From Streptomyces sp. Mut1 (GTDB taxonomy: Bacteria > Actinomycetota > Actinomycetes > Streptomycetales > Streptomycetaceae), in contig NZ_CP120997.1 of assembly GCF_030719295.1 (NCBI RefSeq), positions 1,984,001 to 2,048,000 on the forward strand: a stretch of 64,000 nt of DNA. Direction: 5' to 3'. Made by a program: the position numbers and the translations under genes. Positions 8,184-18,667 of the stretch are shown piece after piece; the first letter of the stretch is position 1, and each line of letters opens with the position of its first letter. The notes beneath the pieces were generated by a model. It saw only the letters and a list, made by a program, of their open reading frames with translations. It made no database searches and was not told where the DNA came from.

Positions 8184-9065
8184 TCAGCCCCGGTCCTTGC
8201 CCCGGTCCTTGCCGTGGTCCGCGGCCCGCCGCGGTGCCAGGCCCTCGATCGCCAGGGCGATGACGCGGTCGACGAGGTCCTCGGGCAGCGGCGCGTCGAG
8301 CCGGTGGATGGTGCGTACGAGCATGGGGCCGAGGAACAGGTCGTTGATCAGCTCCACGTCCGTGTCGTCCCGCAGCTCACCGGCATCGACGGCGCGCCGG
8401 ACGGCGGCGGCCATGGCGACGCGGCGGGGGGCGATCACGGTGCGCTGGTACTCGTGCCAGAGCTTGGGGTGGGTCTTCATCTGCGCGAACACGTTGTGCA
8501 GCAGGGCCGAGGAGCGCTGGGCGAGGCCGCGCGTACGGATGGACTCCAGCAGGATGCGCAGGTCGTCCAGGCCGCCGGTGCCGGAGACGTCCGGCTCCGG
8601 GGGCTCGATGGCGCGCAGGACGTCGACGAACAGCTCCTCCTTGCCGGCCCAGCGCCGGTAGATGGTGGCTTTGCCGACGCCCGCGGTGCGGGCGATGCGC
8701 TCGATGGAGAGGGCCGCGAGGGGTTCGCCGGCCTCCAGCAGCTCCACGACGGCGTCCAGGATGGCCCGCTCGGCGGCGGCGCTGCGCGGCCGGCCCCGGC
8801 GCGGCTCCGGCTCCTCGCCGGGGGCGGAAGCCGGTGCGCGGGCGGGCGCGGAGGCGGGGGCGGGTGCCGAGGCGCGGGCGGGTGCCGAGGCGGGGGCGGG
8901 CGCGGAGGCGGGCGCCGGGGCTGAGACCGGGGCCGGGGCGGGGGCCGGGGCGGGACGCCGTCCGGTGGCACCCGGGCGGCCCGGGTCGGGACCCGGGCCG
9001 CCGTCCGACCGCCCGTCCCGCCCGCCCGTGGCCCGCTCGTCCCGGTCCGGTGCCTGAGCCTGCAC
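8184..9065 (-). CDS. TetR-family repressor with a long Ala/Pro-rich N-terminal tail
   Basis: 293 residues from a GTG start preceded by AAAGGTGGG. The first 85 or so residues are low-complexity, with a Pro-Ala-Ser repeat at about 38-82. The TetR DNA-binding domain then runs from about 88 to 145, with the recognition helix at SIERIARTAGVGKATIYRRW, followed by a helical ligand-binding domain (FVDVLRAIEPPEPDV onward). It lies 139 bp downstream of the DHA2 exporter on the same strand, and a perfect operator precedes that exporter. It therefore very likely represses the exporter and itself. If translation starts later (inside the repeat) the core repressor would still be complete. Confidence 0.87.
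   Translation of the reverse strand: MQAQAPDRDERATGGRDGRSDGGPGPDPGRPGATGRRPAPAPAPAPVSAPAPASAPAPASAPARASAPAPASAPARAPASAPGEEPEPRRGRPRSAAAERAILDAVVELLEAGEPLAALSIERIARTAGVGKATIYRRWAGKEELFVDVLRAIEPPEPDVSGTGGLDDLRILLESIRTRGLAQRSSALLHNVFAQMKTHPKLWHEYQRTVIAPRRVAMAAAVRRAVDAGELRDDTDVELINDLFLGPMLVRTIHRLDAPLPEDLVDRVIALAIEGLAPRRAADHGKDRGKDRG
8836..8958. repeat. Degenerate GC-only tandem repeat encoding Pro-Ala-Ser
   Basis: About 120 bases of imperfect repeats built from GCGGGCGCGGAGGC and GCGGGTGCCGAGGC units lie inside the TetR gene and encode its (A)PAPASAP linker. Such repeats expand and contract by slippage, so length should vary between strains. Confidence 0.8.
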
Positions 9066-9138
9066 GTGAAACCCACCTTTCGCCGCCCCGATTCTCCCCG
9101 ACGCGACCGGGGGGCTCTGCCGCGTCCCGGCCCCCCGC

Positions 9139-9174
9139 GTGTGAACCGGGCCGCGCACGCCGCCCGGTTCACAC
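9139..9174. terminator. Perfect 13-bp inverted repeat between the DHA2 and TetR genes
   Basis: GTGTGAACCGGGC and its exact complement flank a 10-base spacer. It lies just after the exporter stop and before the TetR start (both minus strand). It may be a terminator or attenuator that lowers read-through into the repressor gene, or a second protein-binding site. No U-tract follows. Confidence 0.5.
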
Positions 9175-9204
9175 GAAAGATTCAGCCGTGCGCGGCCGCC
9201 GATG

Positions 9205-10809
9205 TCACCGTTCGGCGCCCGCCGCGGCGGCCGGTGCCTCTTCCCGTACGGGCGGCTGCCCGGCGGGCTCGCGGCCCGGCAGCCAGAGCGCGACCACGAC
9301 CGTGCCCAGGAGCGCGACGCCGGCCGAGCCGATGGCGGTGACGTGCATGGCGCTCATGAAGGCGTCGTGCGCGGCGGCCACCAGCGGGGTGCCGGAGGGG
9401 CCCATCCTCTCCGCGACGGCGAGCGTCGCCTCGATGGACTCCCCCGCAGCGCCCCGGGCGGCGGCCGGCACCCCGCCGAGGTGGTCCTCGATGCCACCGC
9501 GGTAGACGGCGGACAGCACCGAGCCGAGGACGGCGATCCCGAGCGCGCCGCCGACCTGCCGGAACGTGTTGTTGACGGCCGAGCCCGAGCCCGCCTTCTC
9601 GCGCGGCAGCGCCTGCATCACGGCCACGGTGACCGGCGGCATCACATGCGCCATGCCGGTGCCCTGGACGAAGAAGACCACGCACATCAGCCAGACGGGC
9701 GTGTCGGCGTCGAACAGGGCGAAGGCGGCCAGGCCGAGCGCGACGGCCAGCATGCCGACCGTGCAGACGGCGCGGGCGCCGAACCGGGCGACGACGAGCC
9801 GGGCCCGGGGCGCGAAGATCATCTGCGCCACGGCCAGCGGCAGGATCAGCAGCCCGGACTGGAGGGCGCTCCAGCCGCGCACGCTCTGCATGTAGAAGGC
9901 GGAGAAGAAGGTCACGCCCATCAGCGCGAAGAAGACCAGCGCGATGGCGGCGACGGCGGCGGAGAAGGCGGGCTTCCTGAAGTACGAGATGTCGATCGCC
10001 GGGCTGGCGCTCCGCTTCTCGTGGAGGACGAAGCCCGCCAGGACGACGAGTCCGCCGATGACCGGGAGGAGGACGGAGGTGTCGGTGAAGTCGGCGAGCT
10101 CGCCGCCGCGGATGATGCCGTACACCAGCAGGACCAGGCCGATGATGGAGAGCACCACACCGATCGGGTCGAGCCGGCCCGGCTTCGGGTCCTTCGAGTC
10201 CGGCACCAGCAGCACCATCGCGACCAGCGCGATGACCACGACGGGCACGTTGACCAGGAAGATCGAGCCCCACCAGAAGTGTTCGAGGAGCAGGCCGCCG
10301 GTGATGGGGCCGATCGCGATGCCCAGGCCGACGCTGCCCGCCCAGATACCGATGGCCTTGGGCTGCTCGTCGCGCTCGAAGACGTTCATCAGGACGGCGA
10401 GCGTGGCCGGCATGACGAAGGCGGCGCCGAAGCCCATCAGGGCGCGCCAGGTGATGAGCTGGCCGGGCGAGCCGGACATGGCGGCGAGGGCGGAGCCGAT
10501 GCCGAAGAGGGTGATCCCGAAGAGCAGGACCTTCTTTCGGCCCAGGCGGTCGCCCAGCAGGCCGGCGGTGAAGAGGAGCCCGGCGAAGACGAGCGTGTAG
10601 GAGTTGATCGCCCACTCCAGCTCGCTCTGGGTGGCGCCGAGCCCGGTGGGCGAGGGGGAGGCGATCGTCTTGACGGCGACGTTCAGGATCGAGTTGTCGA
10701 GCACCACGATGAGCAGGCTGAACATCAGGACGACGAGAATCGCCCAGCGGCGGCGGTGGACCGCCTCCGGTATCTGGGACACGGCGGGAGCGCCGGACGG
10801 TGTGGACAT
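9205..10809 (-). CDS. MFS multidrug exporter, DHA2 (14-helix, QacA/EmrB-type)
   Basis: 534 residues with a 14-helix hydrophobicity pattern. [18 protein letters not shown] in helix 1 and [17 protein letters not shown] in loop 2-3 are the signature segments of the DHA2 drug:proton antiporters. The C-terminus is short and basic. Start at the ATG after a long untranslated leader; a further-upstream in-frame start would read through the operator. The gene is followed by a TetR gene on the same strand and preceded by a 9+1+9 palindrome overlapping its likely promoter, a standard repressor-controlled efflux pair. Substrate unknown; proton-driven export across the cytoplasmic membrane. Confidence 0.92.
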   Translation of the reverse strand: MSTPSGAPAVSQIPEAVHRRRWAILVVLMFSLLIVVLDNSILNVAVKTIASPSPTGLGATQSELEWAINSYTLVFAGLLFTAGLLGDRLGRKKVLLFGITLFGIGSALAAMSGSPGQLITWRALMGFGAAFVMPATLAVLMNVFERDEQPKAIGIWAGSVGLGIAIGPITGGLLLEHFWWGSIFLVNVPVVVIALVAMVLLVPDSKDPKPGRLDPIGVVLSIIGLVLLVYGIIRGGELADFTDTSVLLPVIGGLVVLAGFVLHEKRSASPAIDISYFRKPAFSAAVAAIALVFFALMGVTFFSAFYMQSVRGWSALQSGLLILPLAVAQMIFAPRARLVVARFGARAVCTVGMLAVALGLAAFALFDADTPVWLMCVVFFVQGTGMAHVMPPVTVAVMQALPREKAGSGSAVNNTFRQVGGALGIAVLGSVLSAVYRGGIEDHLGGVPAAARGAAGESIEATLAVAERMGPSGTPLVAAAHDAFMSAMHVTAIGSAGVALLGTVVVALWLPGREPAGQPPVREEAPAAAAGAER

Positions 10810-10833
10810 GGGGAGCAGCCTAAACGGCTTTCG

Positions 10834-10852
10834 ATACGAGACCGTCTCGTAT
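10834..10852. promoter_or_regulatory. TetR operator, perfect 9-1-9 palindrome
   Basis: ATACGAGAC-C-GTCTCGTAT lies 24 bases before the DHA2 start codon. Similar GAGAC/GTCTC palindromes are bound by TetR repressors of Streptomyces and other bacterial exporters. The neighbouring TetR gene is the obvious ligand. Confidence 0.7.
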
Positions 10853-10977
10853 TGTAAATTCTTTACCGAGGGCCCGGCAGCGCGGCCCACTTCCCGCGAC
10901 CGGCTCCGGGATGCCACCATGGAAGGGATCCGGGGACGCCGTCAGGGCGCCTCGAGATGACGAAGGAGCCACCTGCC

Positions 10978-11862
10978 ATGTCGCTTCAGGCTGCGCAGAA
11001 CCAGTCCGCCACCCCCGCGGGAACCCCCTCCGACAGCGGCAAGTCGCTGTACGGGGGCAAGAGGAACCGCCGGGTCACCGTTCACGACATCACCGCCGCC
11101 ACCGCACGCGGCGAGAAGTGGCCCATGCTCACCGCCTACGACGCGATGACCGCGTCCGTCTTCGACGAGGCCGGCATCCCGGTCATGCTCGTCGGCGACT
11201 CCATGGGTAACTGTCACCTCGGCTACGAGACCACCGTGCCCGTCACGATGGACGAGATCGCCATCCTGTCCGCCGCCGTCGTCCGGGGCACCGAGCGCGC
11301 ACTGATCGTCGCGGACCTCCCCTTCGGCGCGTACCAGGAGAGCCCGGTCCAGGCCCTGCGCAACGCGACCCGCCTCATCAAGGAGTCCGGCGTCGGCGCG
11401 GTCAAGCTGGAGGGCGGCGAGCGCAGCCACGAGCAGATCAAGCTGCTGGCGGACGCCGGTATCCCGGTCATGGCCCACATCGGCCTGACCCCGCAGTCCG
11501 TCAACGCGATGGGCTACCGGGTGCAGGGCCGCGGCGAGGAGGCCGCCCAGCAGATGCTGCGCGACGCCAAGGCCGTGCAGGACGCGGGCGCGTTCGCCGT
11601 CGTCCTGGAACTCGTACCGGCCGAGCTGGCCGCGGAGGTCACCCGCACCCTGCACATCCCGACCATCGGGATCGGCGCGGGCCCGGAGACCGACGCGCAG
11701 GTGCTGGTCTACACGGACATGGTCGGGCTGACCGGCGGCAAGGTGCCGCGCTTCACCAAGCAGTACGCCGACCTGCGGCAGATCCTCGGCGACGCGGCGA
11801 AGGCGTACGCCGAAGAGGTCGTCGGCGGCACGTTCCCGGCCCCGGAGCACACCTTCCACTGA
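10978..11862 (+). CDS. panB: 3-methyl-2-oxobutanoate hydroxymethyltransferase
   Basis: 294 residues. It transfers a hydroxymethyl group from 5,10-methylenetetrahydrofolate to alpha-ketoisovalerate, the first committed step of pantothenate and CoA synthesis, in the cytoplasm. The barrel motifs are complete: [31 protein letters not shown] (metal-binding Asp), [15 protein letters not shown] and ELVPAELA. A 35-residue Streptomyces-type N-terminal extension precedes the core. The ATG at 10978 is chosen because GAAGGAG lies at the right distance; an in-frame ATG 21 bases upstream has none. It is monocistronic, with a strong hairpin downstream. Confidence 0.96.
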   Translation: MSLQAAQNQSATPAGTPSDSGKSLYGGKRNRRVTVHDITAATARGEKWPMLTAYDAMTASVFDEAGIPVMLVGDSMGNCHLGYETTVPVTMDEIAILSAAVVRGTERALIVADLPFGAYQESPVQALRNATRLIKESGVGAVKLEGGERSHEQIKLLADAGIPVMAHIGLTPQSVNAMGYRVQGRGEEAAQQMLRDAKAVQDAGAFAVVLELVPAELAAEVTRTLHIPTIGIGAGPETDAQVLVYTDMVGLTGGKVPRFTKQYADLRQILGDAAKAYAEEVVGGTFPAPEHTFH

Positions 11863-11926
11863 GGCCGCGGGGGGCCGGTCCCCCGACGACCGGGGCCCGC
11901 CCCCGATGACCACCACCGGCACCAAC

Positions 11927-11961
11927 GACAGCCCGCCGACTTCCCCCATCGGCGGGCTGTC
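11927..11961 (+). terminator. Terminator hairpin after panB
   Basis: A perfect 13-bp stem (11927-11939 with 11949-11961) with a 9-nt loop lies about 65 bases after the panB stop. Partial copies of its descending arm (GGCTGTCGG) follow within the next 50 bases. Confidence 0.7.
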
Positions 11962-12028
11962 GGCCTGCGCGGACGGCTGTAGGCGGGATGTCGGTGGGCT
12001 GTCGGTGGCGGCTGGTCTGATAGTCGGC

Positions 12029-13044
<1,016 letters not shown>

Positions 13045-13048
<4 letters not shown>

Positions 13049-13905
13049 GCACGACGACTCTGACGCCCGCCCCCACCGGCACGACCGGCGGCCCCGCACC
13101 GGCCACGAAGCTCCACGACGAGGGCGGGATCGGCCTCCGGAACAACCTGCGCCACATCGGCGCGCTGGTACGGCGCAATCTGCTCCAGATCAAAAAGGAT
13201 CCGGAGTCGATGTTCGACGCGCTGCTGATGCCCGTCATCTTCGTGCTGCTGTTCGTGTACGTCTTCGGCGGCTCGGTCGGCGGCAGCATGGGCGGCGGCC
13301 GGCAGGAGTATCTGAACTACCTGATCCCCGGGCTGATGGCGATGATGGGCATGAACATCGCCATGGCCGTCGGCAGCGGTGTCAACGACGACTTCCGCAA
13401 GGGCGTCATGGACCGCTTCCGCACGATGCCGATCGCCCGGTCCTCGGTGCTCATCGCCAAGATCGTGGTCGAGCTGGGCCGGATGATGGTCGCCACGTTC
13501 ATCCTGCTGGGCATGGGCTTCGCCCTCGGCCTGGAACTCCACGGCTCCGTGCTCGGGCTGATCGGGGCCATCGCCCTGTCGGCCGCGTTCGGCGCCGCGA
13601 TCATGTGGATCTTCATCCTGCTCGGGCTGGCCATGAAGACGCCCCAGGCGGTCCAGGGAATGGGGATGCTGGTGATGATGCCGCTCCAGTTCGGTTCCTC
13701 GATCTTCGCCCCGCCCACGACGATGCCCGGCTGGCTCCAGTCGTTCACCGACTACAACCCGCTGTCGAACCTGGCGGACGCGGCCCGCGGCCTCATGATG
13801 GGCACCCCGCTCGGCCACTCGGTCTGGCTGACGCTCGGCTGGGCCGCGGTCATCACGGCGGCGGTGGCCCCGCTCGCGGTGTCCAAGTTCCGCAAGAAGT
13901 CCTGA
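13045..13905 (+). CDS. ABC-2 type permease, DrrB type
   Basis: 286 residues. An approximately 40-residue cytoplasmic N-terminus is followed by six predicted transmembrane helices, with the ABC-2 family pieces KKDPESMFDALLMPVIF, FVYVFGG and the characteristic DRFRTMPIARSSVLI loop. It would form a homodimeric membrane channel powered by the preceding DrrA-type ATPase. The stop is only 17 bases from the convergent stop of the SARP/AfsR-type gene, so transcripts from the two sides must overlap or terminate very tightly. Confidence 0.92.
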
Positions 13906-13922
13906 CCCCTCAGGACTCCGGC

Positions 13923-16900
13923 TCAGTCCCGGTACGCGTCGACGAGGGCGGCGGCCTCCTCCAGGGAGAGGCCGCCGCCCTCGGCGTACGCGGCCTCGAA
14001 GGCGCGGTCGCCGAGCCGGTCGCGGACCAGGGCCTCGGCACGGGCGAAGTTCTCCCGTTCCATCCCGTTCAGGAAGTGGCCCGCCGGCAGATGCGTCCGG
14101 GCGGCGCCCAGCAGCCGCGCCGCGAGACCGCTCCGGTCCTCGCCGCCGAGGCCGCCCAGCGCCCACGCCACGATCACCAGATTGATCATGGCCATCTGCG
14201 GAGCGACCATCCGCGTCAGCGGGTCGCTCAGCCCCACAAGGGCCCGCCGGCTCCGCTCAAGACCGCTCGCGTAGTCACCGTCCTGATTGTCCAGCCAGGC
14301 CAGACCACCGGTGACGAACCCCTCGAAGATCGCCATGGTCCGGGACCGGAACGCTTCGAGCAGGAGCGTGAACTGCTCACGCGCCTCGGCGGTACGGCCG
14401 GACCGCCCCAGCCACATGGCGAGGAACAGCCGTGCCGCCGGCCTCGCCTCGTGCCCGGTCCGGCGCTCGTCGCTCAGCACCTCGCGCATGATCGCCTCGC
14501 CCTCCGCCCCGCGGCCGAGTTCGGTGAGCACGGCGGCGTAGCGGATGCGGAGCACGGACACCTGGGCCAGGGCGCCCAGCTTCCCGGCCGAGCCGATCGC
14601 TGCCTGGAAGTCCTCGGCCGCCCGGACGTAGGCGCCCGTCCTCTCGTTGGCCTCGCCGCGCGAGGAGAGCGCCTCGGCCATGCCCCAGTCGTCGCCGAGA
14701 CGGTGGAAGATCGCCAGGCTCTCGGCGGCGTCCGTGTGGGCCTCCCCGGCCCAGTCGGGTCGGTTGGCCAGCACGTTGGCACGCATCTGGAGGGCGGCGG
14801 CCAGCTCCCACTCGTAGCCGAACTCCCGGGCGGCGCGGACGGTTTCGTCCAGCAGGTGCCGCAGGTCGGCGACACCGCCGGTCAGCATCACGGCGAAGAA
14901 CCAGAGCGAGGCGGGGCTGCGGCAGGTCTGCGGCTGGCCGGCCCGGTAGGTGGCGACGATCGCCCGCAGCCGGTCCATGCCGCACTCGTTCGTCCACTCG
15001 TCCATCGCGTGGTCCATGCTGACCAGCTGGACCAGCGCCACCTGGCGCCGCGCCTCCTGGAGCAGTTCCGGCCGCATGGGCGGGGGCGCGTCGGTGCAGC
15101 GCTCGTAGATGGAGGGCGCGGGCCGTACGGGCGGGGCGAACGGGTCCGGGCCGAGGGCCGCGACCGCGTCGGCCCAGTGCAGGGCGTCGTTGCGCAGATT
15201 GCGGATCTGCCAGTACCAGGAGAGCGACAGCACCATGCACAGCGCCTCCTGCTCGTCGCCCGCGGCGACGGCGTGCCGCAGGGCGATGCGCAGGTTCTCG
15301 TACTCGCGCTGGAACAGTTCGATGGCGGCGAGCTGTCCGGAGCCGCGCAGCAGCGGGTCGGTGGTACGGGCCAGCTCGCGGAAGTGGACGAGATGCCGGC
15401 GCTCGACGGCGTCCCGCTCCCCCGACTCCGCCAGCCGCTCCGCCGCGTACTCGCCCACGGTCTCCAGGAGCCGGTAGCGCATCTGGCCGTCCGGCGCCGG
15501 AGCGGCCACGACCAGGGACTTGTCCACGAGGGAGCCCAGCAGCCCGGCGACCTCGTACGCCCGGTCCGCCCGGTCGGCAAGGACGTCCTCGGCGGCTTCG
15601 AGGGTGCAGCCGCCGGCGAAGACGGACAGCCTGCGCAGGGTGACGCGCTCGGCGTCGTCCAGCAGCTCCCAGGACCAGTCGACGACGGCCCGCAGGGTCT
15701 GCTGGCGCGGGAGCACGGTCCGGCTGCCGCTGGTCAGCAGCCGGAACCGGTCGTCCAGCCGCTCGGCGATCTGCTGCGGGGTGAGCATCCGCAGCCGGGC
15801 GGCGGCCAGTTCGATGGCGAGCGGCAGCCCGTCGAGGCGGCGGCAGATCTCGGCGGCGGCCGCCGCCGTCGCCTCGTCCGCGTCGACCCGGAAGCCGGGC
15901 CGTGCGGCGGCGCCGCGTTCGGCGAGCAGCCGCAGGGCCGTGGGGTCCGGCAGCGGGTCGACGGGCCGGACGGCCTCGCCCGGCACACCCAGGGGTTCGC
16001 GGCTGGTCGCGAGGACGGTGAGCTGCGGGCAGCGGGCCAGCAGGTGGTCGGCGAGGGCGGCGGCGGCCTCGATGACGTGCTCGCAGTTGTCCAGCAGGAG
16101 CAGCATGCGGCGGCGGGAGCAGTACTCGGTGAGCCGGGCGAGCGATTCACCGGCGGCCCGTTCCTCGCCCGAGGCCCGTTCGACGGCCCTGAGCTCCCCG
16201 GCGCCGGCCGCGCTCAGCACGGTCTCCCGGGCGCCGAGCGCGGCGAGCACCGCCTCCGGCACCGCGTCGGGGTCGTCCACGGGCGCCAGCTCGGCCAGCC
16301 AGACGCCGTCCGGCCAGGTGCGCGGGTCGGTGGTGTCCGCGGCCTCCTGCGAGAGCCGGGTCTTGCCGGCCCCGCCCGGCCCGAGAAGGGTGACGAGCCG
16401 TCCCCGGGCGAGGTCGCCGCGCAGCGCCTCCATGTCGCGCTCCCGGCCGACGAAGCTGGTGAGCCGGGCCCGCAGGTTGCCGAGCGGTGCGACGGGGGCC
16501 GGTGCGGCGACGGCCGGGGCGGGCGGGCCGGCGGCGGGCGCGGGTTCCTGCCGGAGCAGTTCCTCGTGGAGGGCGGTCAGTTCGGGCCCGGGGCCGGTGC
16601 CGAGCCGGTCGGCGATGAGGGTGCGCACCTCGTCGTACGCGGCGAGCGCCTGGGCGGTGCGGCCCGCGTCGCGCAGGGCCCGCAGCCGGAGGGCCTGGAG
16701 CGGTTCGTCGAGCGGGTGCTCGCCGCAGAGCGCGGCCAGCTCCGGCAGCACTTCGGCGGCAAGGCCGAGCCGGAGCGCCGCGGTGAGCCGGGCCCGGCGG
16801 GCGTCGAGGCGCCGGGCAGTCCAGCGCGTGGCGGCGGTGTGCCGGTCGGGGAGGTCGGCGAGCGCGGGGCCCCGCCAGAGCGCCAGCGCGTCGTCCAGGA

Positions 16901-17264
16901 GGTTCATGGCCCGCGCCGGGTCGCCCTCCGCGAGGGCCCGCGCGCCCTCTCCGGCGAGCCGCTCGAAGCGGAACAGGTCGACGGCCTCCGGTGCGGCGGC
17001 CAGCCGGTAGCCGCTCTCCGCCGAGGCGACCGCCTCGTGCCCGAGCGCCCGCCGCAGCCGCCCCACCAGGGCCTGGAGCGCGCCGGCCGCGTCGGCGGGC
17101 GGGTCGCCGTCCCACACCTCGTCCACGAGCACGGCGACCGGGACCGTCCGCCCGGCCCGCAGCGCGAGCACGGTGAGCAGGGCACGCAGGCGCGCCCCGC
17201 CGACGGATACGGGTGTGCCGTCGTCGCGGAGTGCCTGGGTGGTCCCGAGGATGCCGTAGCGCAC
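13923..17264 (-). CDS. AfsR/SARP-family regulator with BTAD, NB-ARC-type ATPase and TPR region
   Basis: 1,113 residues from a GTG start. A winged-helix OmpR-like DNA-binding domain (1-90) is followed by a BTAD domain (about 95-240), an Ala/Pro linker, an STAND/NB-ARC ATPase (from about 265, P-loop LLGPGGAGKTRLSQE at 293-307, Walker B MLLLLDNCEHV) and a long helical TPR-like C-terminal half. This is the AfsR-type large SARP architecture that activates secondary metabolism or exporter genes in response to ATP or protein signals. There is no adjacent biosynthetic cluster, but it converges on the DrrAB exporter. Within the ATPase an insertion around the ALGARETVLSAAGAGEL segment separates P-loop and Walker B more than usual. 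An in-frame upstream ATG at 17336 is possible. Confidence 0.9.
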   Translation of the reverse strand: MRYGILGTTQALRDDGTPVSVGGARLRALLTVLALRAGRTVPVAVLVDEVWDGDPPADAAGALQALVGRLRRALGHEAVASAESGYRLAAAPEAVDLFRFERLAGEGARALAEGDPARAMNLLDDALALWRGPALADLPDRHTAATRWTARRLDARRARLTAALRLGLAAEVLPELAALCGEHPLDEPLQALRLRALRDAGRTAQALAAYDEVRTLIADRLGTGPGPELTALHEELLRQEPAPAAGPPAPAVAAPAPVAPLGNLRARLTSFVGRERDMEALRGDLARGRLVTLLGPGGAGKTRLSQEAADTTDPRTWPDGVWLAELAPVDDPDAVPEAVLAALGARETVLSAAGAGELRAVERASGEERAAGESLARLTEYCSRRRMLLLLDNCEHVIEAAAALADHLLARCPQLTVLATSREPLGVPGEAVRPVDPLPDPTALRLLAERGAAARPGFRVDADEATAAAAAEICRRLDGLPLAIELAAARLRMLTPQQIAERLDDRFRLLTSGSRTVLPRQQTLRAVVDWSWELLDDAERVTLRRLSVFAGGCTLEAAEDVLADRADRAYEVAGLLGSLVDKSLVVAAPAPDGQMRYRLLETVGEYAAERLAESGERDAVERRHLVHFRELARTTDPLLRGSGQLAAIELFQREYENLRIALRHAVAAGDEQEALCMVLSLSWYWQIRNLRNDALHWADAVAALGPDPFAPPVRPAPSIYERCTDAPPPMRPELLQEARRQVALVQLVSMDHAMDEWTNECGMDRLRAIVATYRAGQPQTCRSPASLWFFAVMLTGGVADLRHLLDETVRAAREFGYEWELAAALQMRANVLANRPDWAGEAHTDAAESLAIFHRLGDDWGMAEALSSRGEANERTGAYVRAAEDFQAAIGSAGKLGALAQVSVLRIRYAAVLTELGRGAEGEAIMREVLSDERRTGHEARPAARLFLAMWLGRSGRTAEAREQFTLLLEAFRSRTMAIFEGFVTGGLAWLDNQDGDYASGLERSRRALVGLSDPLTRMVAPQMAMINLVIVAWALGGLGGEDRSGLAARLLGAARTHLPAGHFLNGMERENFARAEALVRDRLGDRAFEAAYAEGGGLSLEEAAALVDAYRD

Positions 17265-17400
17265 GCGCCCATTGTCCGTGACCCCCGGCACCGCGCGCAC
17301 AGCCGCCCCGCCCCGTGCTCCCGCCCCGCTCGTCATGCCCCCACCCTTTCCGGAACCCCGGTCCGGAAGCGAGGCGTTTTCGGCGTGTCGCGCGTCGCGG

Positions 17401-17428
17401 TCGTCGGTCGTCAGTCGTCGGTCGTCAG
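17401..17428. repeat. 14-base tandem duplication at the end of the cupin gene
   Basis: Two perfect copies of TCGTCGGTCGTCAG lie head to tail. The second contains the cupin stop codon. Confidence 0.75.
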
Positions 17429-17823
17429 TCCCGTACCGGTTCGTGGTTCTCCGGCCCGACGGCGTACCCGGGCACGGACGGCCAGCGGACGGTGAGGACC
17501 ACGGACTCCGCCTCCGCGATCCACGAGTGATCGACGCCCCTGCCCCACACGACGTAGTCGCCCTGCTCCTCCAGCAGCACGCTGCGCCCCGGCAGTTCCA
17601 CCCGGAACCGCCCGCTGATGAGCACGAGCAGCGCGGTCCGGCTCTCCCCCCGCACCCACTGCGTCCGCTCGTCCCCCGGCGGATGGACGCCCCACTTGAT
17701 CTCGACGTCCTCGCTGTGCCGGGGATCGCCGGCGTCCTTGAAGTGCCCGAGAATCCATCCCCGGTCGAGCGCGGCGTCCTTGCCGGCGTTGCCCACGTAT
17801 ACGTTGTCTACGTTGTCGTTCAC
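17425..17823 (-). CDS. Small cupin-fold protein
   Basis: 132 residues. The central segment, LVLISGRFRVELPGRSVLLEEQGDYVVWGRGVDHSW, fits a single cupin barrel with the second motif ending at His. The first motif is degenerate (HPPGDERTQWVRGESRTAL), so metal binding is uncertain. The N-terminus (VDNVYVGNAGKDAALDRGWILGHF) is conserved among Streptomyces proteins annotated only as cupin or signal-peptidase-like. It is the first gene upstream of the large regulator on the same strand (160 bp away). Function unknown; no catalytic residues identified. Confidence 0.75.
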   Translation of the reverse strand: MNDNVDNVYVGNAGKDAALDRGWILGHFKDAGDPRHSEDVEIKWGVHPPGDERTQWVRGESRTALLVLISGRFRVELPGRSVLLEEQGDYVVWGRGVDHSWIAEAESVVLTVRWPSVPGYAVGPENHEPVRD

Positions 17824-17848
17824 GGAGCCGGACGTTAGCAGGGGGCGC

Positions 17849-18517
17849 TCACGGCCTCCGGGGCCCGGCCGGTGGTGCGCCGCCGCCGCGCGCCGACGGG
17901 GTCATGGTCCAGGCGCCGGCCGCGGACATCAGGAGCAGTGCCGCGCCGGTGCCCGCCACCAGTACCGGGAAGCCGATCGGCCGGCTGGAGGTGGACACGG
18001 CCACCAGGTCGTGGGGGTCGCGCAGGATCTCGTAGCGGTCGCCGGGGCGGGTGTTCCGGCCGCACTGCTCGCTGCCCCAGAGCCAGGAGGAACGTCCCGG
18101 CGTCTCGACCTTGCAGCCGTAGTCCACGCCGCCGACCCTCGGAGTCCGCCGCTGCTTCACCTCGGTGACCGTGGCCCGCACCTGCTCCCCCCGCCAGTCG
18201 AGGACCGCGCTGCGGAAGCCGTAGGGAACCATGGCGAGCAGGAACAAGCAGGGCACCATCAGAGCCACCGCGTGTTTCCACGAGGGAATGCAGAGCGCGA
18301 TCAGGCCGAGTATGTTCCCCGTGACGACCACCGCGTAGCCGACCGTGACGAACCAGGGCCCGTCGTGCATGATGGCGCCCAGAACACCGCAGCCGGTGAT
18401 CGCGACCCCGCCGCTCAGCGCGAGGATCGCCCCCACGAGCCGGGGCCGCCGCGGACTCCACCGCCCCGGCACGCTCAACGCCTTTCCCAGGCGCTCCTTC
18501 ACCGTCGACGCACCCAT
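17849..18517 (-). CDS. Hypothetical multi-pass membrane protein
   Basis: 222 residues. A basic N-terminus is followed by three closely spaced transmembrane helices (about 27-48, 54-75 and 82-100), then an extracytoplasmic domain of about 80 residues with two Cys (DYGCKV, SEQCGRN), and a final helix (about 182-202). The topology resembles Streptomyces proteins with a DUF3592-like outer loop (VRATVTEVKQRRT). No enzyme motif is visible. It lies alone between the cupin and the divergent M50 protease gene. Confidence 0.7.
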   Translation of the reverse strand: MGASTVKERLGKALSVPGRWSPRRPRLVGAILALSGGVAITGCGVLGAIMHDGPWFVTVGYAVVVTGNILGLIALCIPSWKHAVALMVPCLFLLAMVPYGFRSAVLDWRGEQVRATVTEVKQRRTPRVGGVDYGCKVETPGRSSWLWGSEQCGRNTRPGDRYEILRDPHDLVAVSTSSRPIGFPVLVAGTGAALLLMSAAGAWTMTPSARGGGAPPAGPRRP

Positions 18518-18667
18518 CGCCGCCCCCGTCGTTCGAACACTCCAACTCGCCTACCCCTGAAAGACGTTCACCACGCCGGTCGAGTGGCGGTGGCCGGCGG
18601 CCACGCGGACGCGGCGGGAAAAGCGGCGAGAGCCCTGCGAGCGGCGTTCAGCCCTTAGGCTCAAGGG

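Noticed and set aside
8836..8958. CRISPR-like or satellite repeat
   Set aside because: It encodes a Pro-Ala-Ser linker of the TetR protein; units are degenerate and uninterrupted.
13605..17495. A 1,296-codon plus-strand frame opposite the AfsR-type regulator
   Set aside because: Gly/Pro/Gln-rich with no domain. The minus strand encodes an intact AfsR-like regulator with recognisable motifs.
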